The translations under genes were made by a program, and so were the position numbers. The notes beneath the pieces were generated by a model. The model was given only the letters and a program-made list of their open reading frames with translations, was not told the DNA's origin and searched no databases. Shown here in pieces: positions 1 to 9,076 of a stretch of DNA of 33,157 nt; the stretch's first letter is position 1; each line of letters begins with the position of its first letter. The DNA is from Sperchopsis tessellata. Lineage: Eukaryota > Arthropoda > Insecta > Coleoptera > Hydrophilidae. Location of the stretch: assembly GCA_033557685.1 (NCBI GenBank), contig JAWQRN010000244.1, forward strand, positions 1-33,157. Reading direction: 5' to 3'.

Positions 1-34
1 TATATATGTATATATATATATAAAAGATATACCT
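1..34. repeat. AT-dinucleotide microsatellite
   Basis: The window opens with an almost uninterrupted TA alternation, broken once by a G, and then passes into AT-rich unique sequence. It is a simple low-complexity repeat with no gene content. Confidence 0.8.
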
Positions 35-197
35 GAAGATAACACTGTCAATAAACAAATCCATAGCTACTGGAGATGTGTCTTGAAATTGTGGCTGAAG
101 GTACAATCAAAGCTCTACATCTTTTTTTTTTCTGCTATATTTCAGGATTTACTTTTTCTCATCTACATGTAGTATTATGTCACCAAATTGACTGCAG

Positions 198-280
198 GGT
201 CAAACATCTCGTGCCCTTTAGGGCGGCAAAAGCAGCAAACAAACCAAGTGTTCCTGGTCCTTCTGAGAAGAACAGAAGAA
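198..280 (+). other. possible internal coding exon, unknown gene
   Basis: An open frame runs through 76-399. Its middle part (about 199-280) has a hydrophilic, Lys/Pro/Ser-rich composition (AKAANKPSVPGPSEKNRRK) unlike the hydrophobic, low-complexity ends. A possible acceptor (CTGCAG) ends at 197 and a possible donor (AAG/GTTTTT) follows 280. It ends in phase 0, so it does not join directly to the exon candidate at 1798-1901, which needs one preceding base; a further exon would be needed. No family recognised. It could be chance. Confidence 0.2.
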
Positions 281-400
281 AGGTTTTTGATGAGCTTTTG
301 ACTATTGAAAAATTCTCGAAAATCATCCCCTCCATATATATATATTTAATAGAATGTCTATTTTGTTTAATATTTCATTTCAATTGGAAACATCATTAGA

Positions 401-1797
401 AACATGCACAAAATCTTTCATTTCCTATAAGATGGTAAAAAACAACTACTACTACACATTTACATGATTAATAAATACACAGGTAACACATTACAAGACT
501 TAACAACAAACATTGTAGCGCCATTGTTATATGATTTTGGGACTTTTGGGAATTCTCATGTAAAATTGGACGTCTCCTAATAGTGGCTCCCCTAATTATT
601 TTAGAACAAAATGGTACATTTTTTGAGTTTATTGGCAAGTAAATTGTTGCTAGCTGTCACCCACAAGTAATTTTTTTTTAATTTTTCAAAGTCTTTGAGG
701 CTTTTGTTAAAAATAAGCTCCCTAAGACCTCTTAACAAAATATCATCATGGGTACATAAATAAAAAATCAGCAATAATAGTCATGTCATAAACCCATATA
801 CAGTATAATGGAAACCTTTTGCAAATGGGAATATAAATATTAGTAACAAATTCGGCTGTCAACCATGGGATGTTGTACTTCACATTATTAAAGGTTACAT
901 GCAGTGACATCTATCTTTCATTTGTCTTAAATACCACACACTTTGCCCTTTTGAATTTAAAGTAAAGCGATTCTTCCAAAACCAATCAAGCACTTGAGAA
1001 ACCAGAAAAGCACCACGCCTCTGCAACTCAACACAATCACGTCCATTAATAACCATCATATGCCACATTAAAAATGTCATTAATGCATATAACAAATATA
1101 AAAGGGCTCAAATATATTACCCTGCGGTTGACATCAAACAAAATCAAGATCATCGAAGCACGTAACATTGTTATAAGTTTTAATTGGCATTATTATTAAT
1201 GACAAACAAATTCATTGACAAGTATAGAGTTAGTTAGGGTGTATCAAAGTACATTGGTACTCTTGTCTCTAGAGATAATAATTTGCCGGTTAAGTTATCA
1301 GCATAGTAGACATAACTTAAAACATACAACTGAAATTGTAACACGTTATTAAGTAGCATGTATCTTATAACCCGAGAAGGACTCAAGCTCTGTATTATTA
1401 ACACTATTATTGATGGATTGGGGGGTTTAATCAAAATTTCCTCGAAATAATGTCTAATCGAGGTTTTTTTAAATGTTTCAAAAATCTATTTGCAGATACT
1501 ACTACATTAAAAAAAAAAGTGTTTCAACACTTCATAAGTTATTTTCAAAGATTCAGACAATTACTTTATGAGGATTAATGATTTAAGTATTTTATAATTC
1601 AAATTTAATTACCCATCTTTAATTTTTATAAGGGAAAAAATCTTTAATAAGTTATGAATAAAGTACCTCACTCTGTGGAGGGCTGCTCAATTGTTAGTTT
1701 TATCTCTAAAAAACATCACAAGGAGAGTATCCTTTAAAAACAGACACTGTTGTTTAATTGTCAAATTTTGTGTATTAACAATAGGTTTTCTTTTTAG
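401..1797. other. AT-rich stretch without recognised genes
   Basis: Both strands contain only short open frames of low-complexity or hydrophobic composition (for example around 895-1095 and 1234-1434). I see no terminal inverted repeats, tRNA-like boxes or conserved protein motifs. It is intergenic or intronic. Confidence 0.5.
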
Positions 1798-1901
1798 ACG
1801 CTAAACTTCCAATACACATGCGCCTGGGCCTGACAAATCCGGAGATTTTCAGTGAAAGGAAGAGCCGCAAGAAACACAAGAATAAAGGAAGTCTGGAACA
1901 G
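1798..1901 (+). CDS. probable internal coding exon of an unknown nuclear-type protein (partial)
   Basis: A pyrimidine-rich tract ending TTTTTAG precedes 1798, and CAG/GTATCA follows 1901. Between them is an open frame of 34 codons entered with two bases of a split codon and ending in phase 0. The peptide includes KLPIHMRLGLTNPEIF and then a Lys/Arg run (ERKSRKKHKNKG), which suggests a nuclear or nucleolar protein. Local GC content is clearly higher than in the flanks, as expected of an exon. The family was not recognised and partner exons were not found, so gene limits are unknown. The plus strand is preferred because the reverse frames are leucine-rich and lack matching splice sites. Confidence 0.4.
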
Positions 1902-2589
1902 GTATCATATTTTGCGTACTTGTTGACATTTAACTATTTATATATAAAATACTATTTATTTCTGACCGATCATTTTAAGACCTCTGGTTTAATAACGCTG
2001 AACGTTTGGTCTGTGTACTAGAACGTATGAATGTCATTTTGAAACGTTATGTTTTGAAGCTGTGATATAACTCAAAAAACTCATAGGTTTAAATTGTTCT
2101 CATTCATCTGTGATATAATACGTGATACTTTTTATTTTGTTATATAGAATCTAGGTTGTGAAAACAAAAGACTGTTTAAATTTGATATATACAAGTGTAT
2201 ATCTTTTATCTGCACTATAATCTTCGATATTTTTATTAATTTTGGAGCAATGTAATTTAGTACTTATTATTTTAGTATTTTCGCTAAAGATTACAGGAAG
2301 ATTAAAAAAAATATGCATGTAAACGGAAGAAATTATGAACAAAACAGTATGTATGACTATGTTTTTAACTTTAATCTCAACCAACAGAAATAATAGTCAT
2401 CCTTCAGATTAAAATTACTTATTTTTGTAATACTTATATAATTATTGGTACTGGAATTATAAATTGCAATAAAAAAAACTTGCATGCATGAAATTTTGCT
2501 TTTGCTATTGTTTTTTATGTATTGATGTATATGGGAAGCCACATAACAAACTTGTTAACAGTTTACAGATTTTGATCAATTTAAATGTA
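1902..2589. other. AT-rich stretch, nothing recognised
   Basis: Strongly AT-rich sequence with runs of A and T. If 1798-1901 is a true exon, this is the start of its downstream intron. No repeat ends or protein motifs are visible. Confidence 0.45.
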
Positions 2590-2593
2590 TTAA

Positions 2594-2782
2594 CCCTTTG
2601 CACTCGAGGCCTTTTTTGCACAGGCGAACCAGCAACTCTATTTTCAGCTATATTAGGGAAACGTTTTACAAGTACTTGAAAATCATTTTATACTCAAACA
2701 AACGTATACAACACATCGGAATTAAACGTAACGAGTTCCAAAAAGCCCGGGCGCCGTAGTGGCGCCGCTCGAGTACAAAGGG
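2594..2782. mobile_element. 189-bp MITE with TTAA target duplication (piggyBac-type ends)
   Basis: The left end reads CCCTTTGCACTCGAGGCC. The reverse complement of the right end reads CCCTTTGTACTCGAGCGG, so the two ends match for about 15 bases with one difference. Both ends abut TTAA (2590-2593 and 2783-2786). A TTAA target duplication with ends starting CCC is the signature of piggyBac-superfamily elements. At 189 bp with no coding capacity, it is a non-autonomous derivative. The right part is unusually GC-rich (GGCGCC-type palindromes around 2749-2766) for this AT-rich window. Confidence 0.85.
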
Positions 2783-2980
2783 TTAAAGAACTTCATCAAA
2801 AAAATGTCATTTACAATGTTCAAAATATTCAAATTTGACACTGTAAAATATTGATTTTTGTAATTCTATTCAGACTTTTCCAGCAGTGATTAGGGTCAAT
2901 AAACATGTTTTAAAGAAATATACTGATGTATTAAATGTTAGACTTCCACAGTTATAATCTATGTGAATGGATTTTCCAGA

Positions 2981-3087
2981 TGGAAACTGTGTAAAAGCTC
3001 TGAAAAGTAACATCATTCGCCTTGAAAATATCCCTTACAAGAGTGGACGAAACGTTAGCACTTTTCAGGGCCTCTACACAGTTTCCA
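2981..3087. repeat. imperfect hairpin repeat with GGACGAAACGTT core
   Basis: The left arm (2981-3011, TGGAAACTGTGTAAAAGC onward) is complementary to the right arm (3053-3086, ending CTACACAGTTTCCA), with a few mismatches and one small size difference. The loop ends in GTGGACGAAAC (3044-3054), just before the right arm. The string GTTAGCACTTTTCAG on the right arm recurs at about 3992-4006 and 4026-4040 inside the next element, so both belong to one repeat family. The GGAC-GAAAC followed by a long closing stem resembles a hammerhead ribozyme layout, but the CUGAUGA box is not intact here. Confidence 0.55.
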
Positions 3088-3845
3088 CACAAAAATAACA
3101 TTCGTAAATATATTGTTGCTTTAACGCTTGATTGGTATTATCATTTTACAAACATTACTGGTATCGTTAGGTCACTTCGGACGCAAAACTCCTGGCAGGT
3201 TCCCTGAACGAGAGCGGCTGTCCTGGCTTGGGTTTGACGCAGCCAGCGGGCTCGCTCTTTAAGTCCACCACTGATCTCACAACGTCATCAGTGGGGTCAC
3301 TCCCAGCATAGTCACGTAGCGACCACCCTATGTGGGTGATAGAACTCGATGCAGCAACAACAGTGGGAAGAGATGATGACCAGCAATGCAGTGACTTAGT
3401 ACCTCGTTCGTAATTGCGCAATTAGCTACGAATGGTGTATCAGCGGACTGGAAGGGTAGAAGGTAAACGGGGTGTTTTCGCAAATGAATTTACCTTTCAA
3501 TTTAACTCAGGTGATGGAAGCCGATACTCTCTTAGAAGTCTCACCAGGGAGCAGTTCTGCTAGTGGATATGGAGGGCGTGTTACATCCTCTTATCATTTT
3601 CAAAACTAGTTTGTATTACTACCTATTATCAAAGACCTTAAGGCCATTGCCTTAATCATGATAAAACGTGATCCAATGTAGTCTCTTGAGGATCGATTGA
3701 ATGACACTCAGTATTTTGACGCTTCCTTCATGGACATGGAGACTTCAGTCACTTTTAATCACTTGTTGAATATACACTAATCATATTCACAATCCTTTTG
3801 TTTGGTTGAAAACATCACGTTTGCTTTAGTTGTACAAATTAAAAG
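3088..3845. other. repeat-like intergenic stretch with a GC-richer island
   Basis: The segment 3165-3430 is markedly richer in GC than its surroundings and is open on the minus strand for 84 codons (3421 down to 3167), beginning at TTG and not ATG. The peptide (for example AGSDPTDDVVRSVVDL) matches no family I recognise. A 12-bp palindrome AATTGCGCAATT lies at 3412-3423. The composition jump suggests inserted foreign or repeat sequence. The rest has no visible content. Confidence 0.35.
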
Positions 3846-3858
3846 TACATTTATTCTA

Positions 3859-4135
3859 ATTCAGTACATAGACTTCCACGGCCACAGTAAAAATCTTCAG
3901 GTTTTCTGTGTTTTGGCTTTTGTTTTTGCCGACATTTCGTCCGCCGTCTTCTTCTTTCTAGCTAGTCAAGAAATAAAAGGTCAACACCTACAACTAGCAC
4001 TTTTCAGAGCTACATGACAATTTATAGTTAGCACTTTTAAGAGCTACATGTTTTGATAATGTCCCCTGCAACGGCGGACAAAACGTCGGCAAAAACAAAA
4101 GCCAACACACTGTTATCTCCCGGAAAACCTGAAGA
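3859..4135. mobile_element. 277-bp inverted-arm element flanked by 13-bp direct repeats
   Basis: TACATTTATTCTA occurs exactly at 3846-3858 and again at 4136-4148, bracketing 277 bp as a target-site duplication would. The interior has two inverted arms, 3894-3947 and 4071-4135, that share TCTTCAGGTTTTC, GGCTTTTGTTTTTGCCGAC and CGTCCGCCGT with small differences. Between the arms are two direct copies of a TAGCACTTTT(C/A)(A)GAGCTACATG unit, and TGATAATGTCC...GGACAAAACGTC, a degraded hammerhead-like string. Penelope-like elements and related retroelements are known to carry hammerhead motifs, so a relic of one is possible. The class is unproven. Confidence 0.55.
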
Positions 4136-4148
4136 TACATTTATTCTA

Positions 4149-5470
4149 GTTGTTACTTCTACAATTGTTCTTTTACATGACTTATATTAATCCTAAACAG
4201 TGGAGCCCAACACTTTTATAAACTTTCAAGTTCTTATCTTCATATGCTATATATGCGTTTCTTCAGAAGATGTCTTCATAAATGCTGACTTTATTTTTTA
4301 AACAATACTATATTATTATACTTCAGCAGTGTCTGGTTATATAGAATAGCCCGACATTACTTACTATAATTTTATTAAGAAATAAAAAAAATATTTTTTT
4401 TTGAAAATTGAAGTTTTTATATGGTACCGTGGTGGTAATCTATTTTCTAAATGTTATTTTGTGTGGAAAGCGATGAAGCAGTTTTTACTGCTGTAATGGT
4501 ACTTTGCTACATTGGCATTTTACCTAATTTGCGGGATTTTTCGCGGTAATCATTTACAATTTGCATATAAAAATTCTTATGGTCTAAATTATCCAATTTT
4601 CATAAGAAAAAGTACTACACTTTCTGATGACTTGAAAATTGCTGCTGACAGATAGCCTCCAACTGCTGTAGTTGGATGTGCTGTTTACCATGCCTAAGCT
4701 ACAGCAAACTTTCAGTAGCAGGTAGTCCAATTTGGTCTTTTAATTTTCAACCTTAAACGGAAATTAAGGTTATAAAAATTTATCAAAATCCCTGGATTTT
4801 TTTATTACTTTTTCCAAATAATAATGTATAAAGGAAGTAAAGAAAAACTCTTATTTTCAGATACATTTTTGTAATTTCTGCTGTTGTTTTCAGTATCCAT
4901 TTTTTAAATTAAACTATCGATGAAATAAAGAATTAAAACCGAACGGCAATATTCAATAATTGTGTGAACTAGTCAGGAGATAGATTTCAAATAAAGACAA
5001 ATTATTTCGAACAAATTTTGCCACATAAACATAATAAATCACGCTGCGATGAAAGTCACTCAACAAATCTTAAATATATCATCTGTAAGGTCTTTTGTAC
5101 ATTATAAATACCTTGAAATGAAACCTAATACGTGAGAATATCATTGCCGATGCTTCTGATACACCAAATATGTATAAAAATATGCTAGTTAACTCGTCTG
5201 CAAGGAATTAGAAACATATTTGTAACGAGTTAATTCGTCGGCGGGGATTAAGTATTAATTCATTTTAATATAATTGAATTCAAGGTTAAATAACCATATT
5301 TGTTACATGTCTTGGAGGGCCGCAGAACATATCTCTGCGGGTCTCATGTTTGACATGCCTGCTTTACACCATACATTATTTAAAAGCCAAAAGACAGCAC
5401 AACATACACAACCAGATTCAGTCTAGTCAGATTTTGATGACGGAATAATATTTTGTCTTCAATTTGATCT
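4149..5470. other. intergenic stretch with no recognised gene
   Basis: AT-rich sequence with only short open frames. A small imperfect direct repeat is present at about 5190-5250 (two copies of a GTTAACTCGTCTGC / GTTAATTCGTCGGC unit). The segment 5310-5375 (GGAGGGCCGCAG ... TTTGACATGCCTGC) is GC-richer and looks like the end of a DNA transposon, but no partner end was found. Confidence 0.35.
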
Positions 5471-5719
5471 TCATCTTTTTATTATATCAAATAAACCACC
5501 TAGTTCTTCACTTGATTTCAATACCTTTGCTGCTTGTGATACCACTTCTTTTGGGTTGCTTAATCCGGATGTAGATTGTCCTCTTGGTGATGATGAAACA
5601 GTTTCCGTCTTTAATTTTGAAAAAAATCTGTTGGACTTAACAAGTTTTTTTTTTTCTTTTTCCTTCTGAATTTTACGTTTCTTATGGCTACTTAACATTT
5701 TGTCTTTTTTCAAACTCAT
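5471..5719 (-). CDS. 82-codon lysine-rich ORF, hypothetical protein
   Basis: The open frame starts at an ATG (5719-5717) with a good context (CAAAAATGA) and an in-frame TAA a short way upstream, so the start is defined unless the ORF is a downstream exon. The N-terminal 33 residues are very basic (SSHKKRKIQKEKEKKKLVK), resembling a nucleolar localisation signal. The middle is Ser-rich, and the C-terminus SSEELGGLFDIIKR looks like a short amphipathic helix with an acidic-hydrophobic patch. No family recognised. It may be a small ribosome-biogenesis or chromatin protein, a retained terminal exon, or chance; the non-repetitive C-terminus argues mildly for a real gene. No near poly(A) signal was seen. 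Confidence 0.35.
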   Translation of the reverse strand: MSLKKDKMLSSHKKRKIQKEKEKKKLVKSNRFFSKLKTETVSSSPRGQSTSGLSNPKEVVSQAAKVLKSSEELGGLFDIIKR

Positions 5720-6163
5720 TTTTGATAAAAGTTTAGTTTAATATCAATTTAACAGCTGGTTTTACATTCACGTTTTAAACGGCCAGTTATGTAAAGGCCT
5801 ACTTTTTCTTTATTCTTCAAAAATTCTGTATTTTTCACGACATTCTGTAAATTGAATAATAAATTGTTTAAAATGTCATTTGTTAATTTTACGGATAATA
5901 AACAAACAAATTTACATATAGATTTTACATTTCAGGGGAGACAGAAATCTGTTTCATTCATATTTAATTAGTTTTTTTTTGTGTGTGAGGTATTTAATAA
6001 AATATATAAATATGTTTCTAAAACAATATCTTCAAATATAACTTTCATATTATATATTCATGATTATAAAATAAAATTTAATTGCAGGAAGAAACATTAA
6101 GCTATGAGGTTTTCGCATTAACAACAATGAAAAATATCTACAAAAACAGTTCATGAAATTTTA
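5720..6163. other. AT-rich spacer
   Basis: Low-complexity AT-rich sequence between the small minus-strand ORF and the left end of the mariner-type element. No motif recognised. Confidence 0.45.
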
Positions 6164-6717
6164 TATTAGAAATTACAAAAAGCCAAATGGAATAAATTCA
6201 GTATCTCAATTATTGTGCGTATTTATAAAACATCCCGAGACATGTCAGTTTTAGATTATGAAATCACATCGTGCTACGTAAAAATTTCATCGCTAAATTC
6301 AAATCCCTATTAGTGACAGTTACAACCCCAAAATTTTTAAATTGGAAGTAGGGGCTTGTGATACCTCATTTGAAGGGTCTTTTCATTTTCTTTTCAAAAA
6401 ATGCTATGGTTGGAGAATTTATTACAAAAATTAACAGTAAAAAAAATAAATTCGTTTGATTGACTAAATTCGCAACACAATAAAAACTTAATAACTAATA
6501 GCATTTCGTTCTTGATAATAAAAAGGCAAGCAAAAAAAAATTCAGTGTCCTTTTTCGACAGTATCACCTAAATAGAAGACATAAAAACTTATCAACATTC
6601 TTCATAGTTGGCAGTGTTAGTTTTGTTGAAAACGCAGTAGCAACTTACTGTGTGATTGTAACTGCATGACAGTAGTTGTCAATGTTGTTTGAGTTTTGCT
6701 AACTGCAATTCAGAAAC

Positions 6718-7788
6718 ATGGTTTATTTAACAGAAATGCATAAAATATCAATTCTACAGATGGTTCCTTACGGAGATAGAACATGATCACAGGTCGAAGT
6801 TGCTCGTCTATTTCAAGAAACATTTCCCGATTTTGCCACCTATATCCCAAGGCCAATTAGTAAAATTGAAAAGCAGTTTGGAAAACTTGGACATGTACGG
6901 CAGATAAAGAAAGAACCTTCCAATGCACTGAGTAATGATACTAAATTAGATGTAATGCTTGAGTTTGAGGAAAACCCACATACTTCAAGTCGACAAGCAA
7001 CTGCAGCATTGGTTGTTTGGTTCTTCGCGTATTAAAAAAAAATAAAATGCATCCTTATAAACTCATACCAACTCAGTAGCTCATGGAAGACGATGTTGAT
7101 AGAAGAATGTATTTTTGTGAACAAATGATGGAGAGGTAAGGTAAAAATGTTATCCAACTAGATGTTTTGTTTTCTGATGAGTGCACTTTTACCTTTCACG
7201 GTCATGTTAATCGTCAAAACTGTCGCTACTGGTCTAAATAAAATCCTCACTGGATGAGAGAGTCACATACTCAAAAACCTTAAAAAGGTTAACGTTTGTG
7301 CAGGGATAATTGGAAACCATGTCACTGGATCTTTTTTCATTGATTTAAATTTTAATGGAGGTAATTTTTAGCACTGCTCTAACTTGCTGCCAACTTAGGC
7401 TAACTTATATCCTGCTCAAGCAAACCCACAATTTCCAGCGAATGTGATATGGTTCCAGCAGGATGGAGCTCCATCACATTACCAACTCAATGTCCGGCAG
7501 TACCTCAACTTAATATTTCCAAATCGGTGGATAGGGAGGCGAGAATCGATAGAATGGCCTGTACGATAACCTGATCTTACGGTATTAGAATTCTTTGTAT
7601 GGGAATATGTGAAAAGTATGGTATACAAAACTAAACCACGTGATCTAGCTGACTTAAGAAGAAGATTAACGCTTGCGATTAGGTCGGTTACGCCTCAGAT
7701 GTTGATTAACGTTAGAAGACATTTTTATTTACGATTAGGATGCTGCCAAGACGTTCGTGACATGTATTCTGAACATCTCCTACATTAA
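6718..7788 (+). pseudogene. mariner-superfamily (DUF4817/HTH + DDE type) transposase, inactivated
   Basis: Reading from ATG 6718, an N-terminal helix-turn-helix region is recognisable (QVEVARLFQETFPDF ... PRPISKIEKQFGKLGHVR), then TKLDVMLEFEENPHTSSRQA. This is the arrangement seen in insect transposases annotated as DUF4817 or Tc3-like. The catalytic DDE/D half follows in shifted frames: LDVLFSDECTFTFHGHVN (about 7160-7210), VIWFQQDGAPSHY (about 7447-7485) and a C-terminal stretch ending SEHLLH before TAA at 7786-7788. An early TGA (around 6784), several frameshifts and stops, and loss of the segment around 7020-7080 make it non-functional. It lies between the long inverted repeats of its own element. 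Confidence 0.85.
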
Positions 7789-7845
7789 TAATTGATGTGT
7801 TCTTTATTTTATTACGTTATCAAGAACGAAACTATTAGTTATTAA

Positions 7846-8768
7846 GGGGGTATTCTAGTCTAGGGGCTTAAATTTTTGACGTTTTTTCAAGTTCGATAAA
7901 AAAAATATTTTTGCTATAAATTTTTTTACCAGATATTTATTGATGTTTTAAGAATACAAAAAAAAAATTCAAAATTCATAAAGTTACAAGCTGGTAAAGT
8001 GGGGGGTAATAAAAAAGGAGCGCGTCCTGGTAGACACGATTCCAACCCTTTTAGTCATCTGAAACAAAAAGAAAAAAAAGATTCTTAATTAGTAAGAATG
8101 TTTCTTTTTCGCAAAATGGCAACTGAAAAAAAAGTCATTTTTTGCCTTTGCTTCACAGTTTTTTTAAAGTAGTAAAAAACATAATTTTGACGTAAATCTG
8201 GTAGGGGCGATAGAGGGTTATATAGAGACGATTCGTACCAAATTTCAAGTAAATCGGTTCATTATAACTTGAGATATCATGTCAACTGTGTTGAAAAAAG
8301 TAGTTTCGAGAAAAACGCATTTAAAGTTTTGAGCAATGTTTCAGGCAGTCAAGTGATATAATGGTGCGTTATACTTACATTTCGTTAATCGGCGATTCCT
8401 GATCTTCGTTCACTTTTTTTATCCATTTTACAATTAAAAATTAAATTAAACACTTTAACACACAGAATGTTTGATTTTTGAAATGTACACAGAGTACGTA
8501 TGTCTACGTTGCTTGAAAATTGAAACTAAACTGAGCTGTCTGAACACTGAACATAGTACGTTACACCGACCTTCGGTTAATCAGTATACATGGAGTATAA
8601 AGGGGTTTCTATGGGGTAATTCATCCTCAGGTAGTCGGGGAATGTCTATTGTTCGATTTGTTCCGGCAGGACCGGTTTAGTTGCCGCTTCACTAAAATAA
8701 CTATAACTCCGTAAATAATTGGAATTTTGAAAATCAATTTTTTCAAAATTCTAGACTAGAATACCCCC
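7846..8768. mobile_element. 923-bp TTAA-target element nested in the mariner right repeat
   Basis: The ends are GGGGGTATTCTAGTCTAG (7846-7863) and its exact inverse CTAGACTAGAATACCCCC (8751-8768), flanked by TTAA at 7842-7845 and 8769-8772. Removing 923 bp plus one TTAA restores alignment between the right repeat of the host element and its left repeat (CTTAATAACTAATAG at about 6488-6502), which proves insertion and shows the empty site. No long protein-coding frame is present, so it is non-autonomous. TTAA targets are used by piggyBac and some other superfamilies; ends in GGGGG differ from the CCC.. ends of the 2594-2782 element, so it is a different family. Confidence 0.9.
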
Positions 8769-9076
8769 TTAAGTTTTTAGTGTGTTTTAGCGAATTCCGT
8801 CAATCAGATGATTTTTTTACTGTTAATTTTTACAATCAATTTTAAAACCATAACATTTTTGAATAGAGATGGAAAGACCTTTTAAATAAGGTATCACAAG
8901 CCCCTACTTCCAATTTAAAAATTTGGGGGTTGTAACTGTCACTCGATTTAGGGATGAAATTTTTACGTTGCACGATATCATTTCATAATTTAAAACTGAC
9001 ACGACTCGGGATTTTTTATAAATATGCACAATAATTGAGGTACGGAATTTATCCTATTTGGCTGCTCTACACTGTA

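Larger units (their letters stand above)
6164..9074 (+). mobile_element. mariner/Tc-superfamily transposon with long terminal inverted repeats
   Basis: The terminal regions are inverted copies of each other over about 300 bp: 6180-6515 against 7809-7845 plus 8773-9066. Shared strings include CTCAATTATTGTGC, GGAAGTAGGGGCTTGTGATA and TATTAGTTATTAAG. The right end finishes in CACTG followed by TA (9075-9076), which matches the CAGTG start and TA target of Tc1/mariner elements. The outermost 15-20 bp of the left end have diverged, so that edge is approximate. A decayed transposase lies inside on the plus strand, and the right repeat is split by a second element (7846-8768). Confidence 0.8.

Noticed and set aside
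3044..3056. Functional hammerhead ribozyme
   Set aside because: GGACGAAAC and a closing stem are present, but the CUGAUGA box is not intact in either hairpin. Only a degraded resemblance is claimed.
8471..8680. 69-codon open frame inside the nested TTAA element
   Set aside because: No similarity to any transposase. The element looks non-autonomous and the length is compatible with chance.
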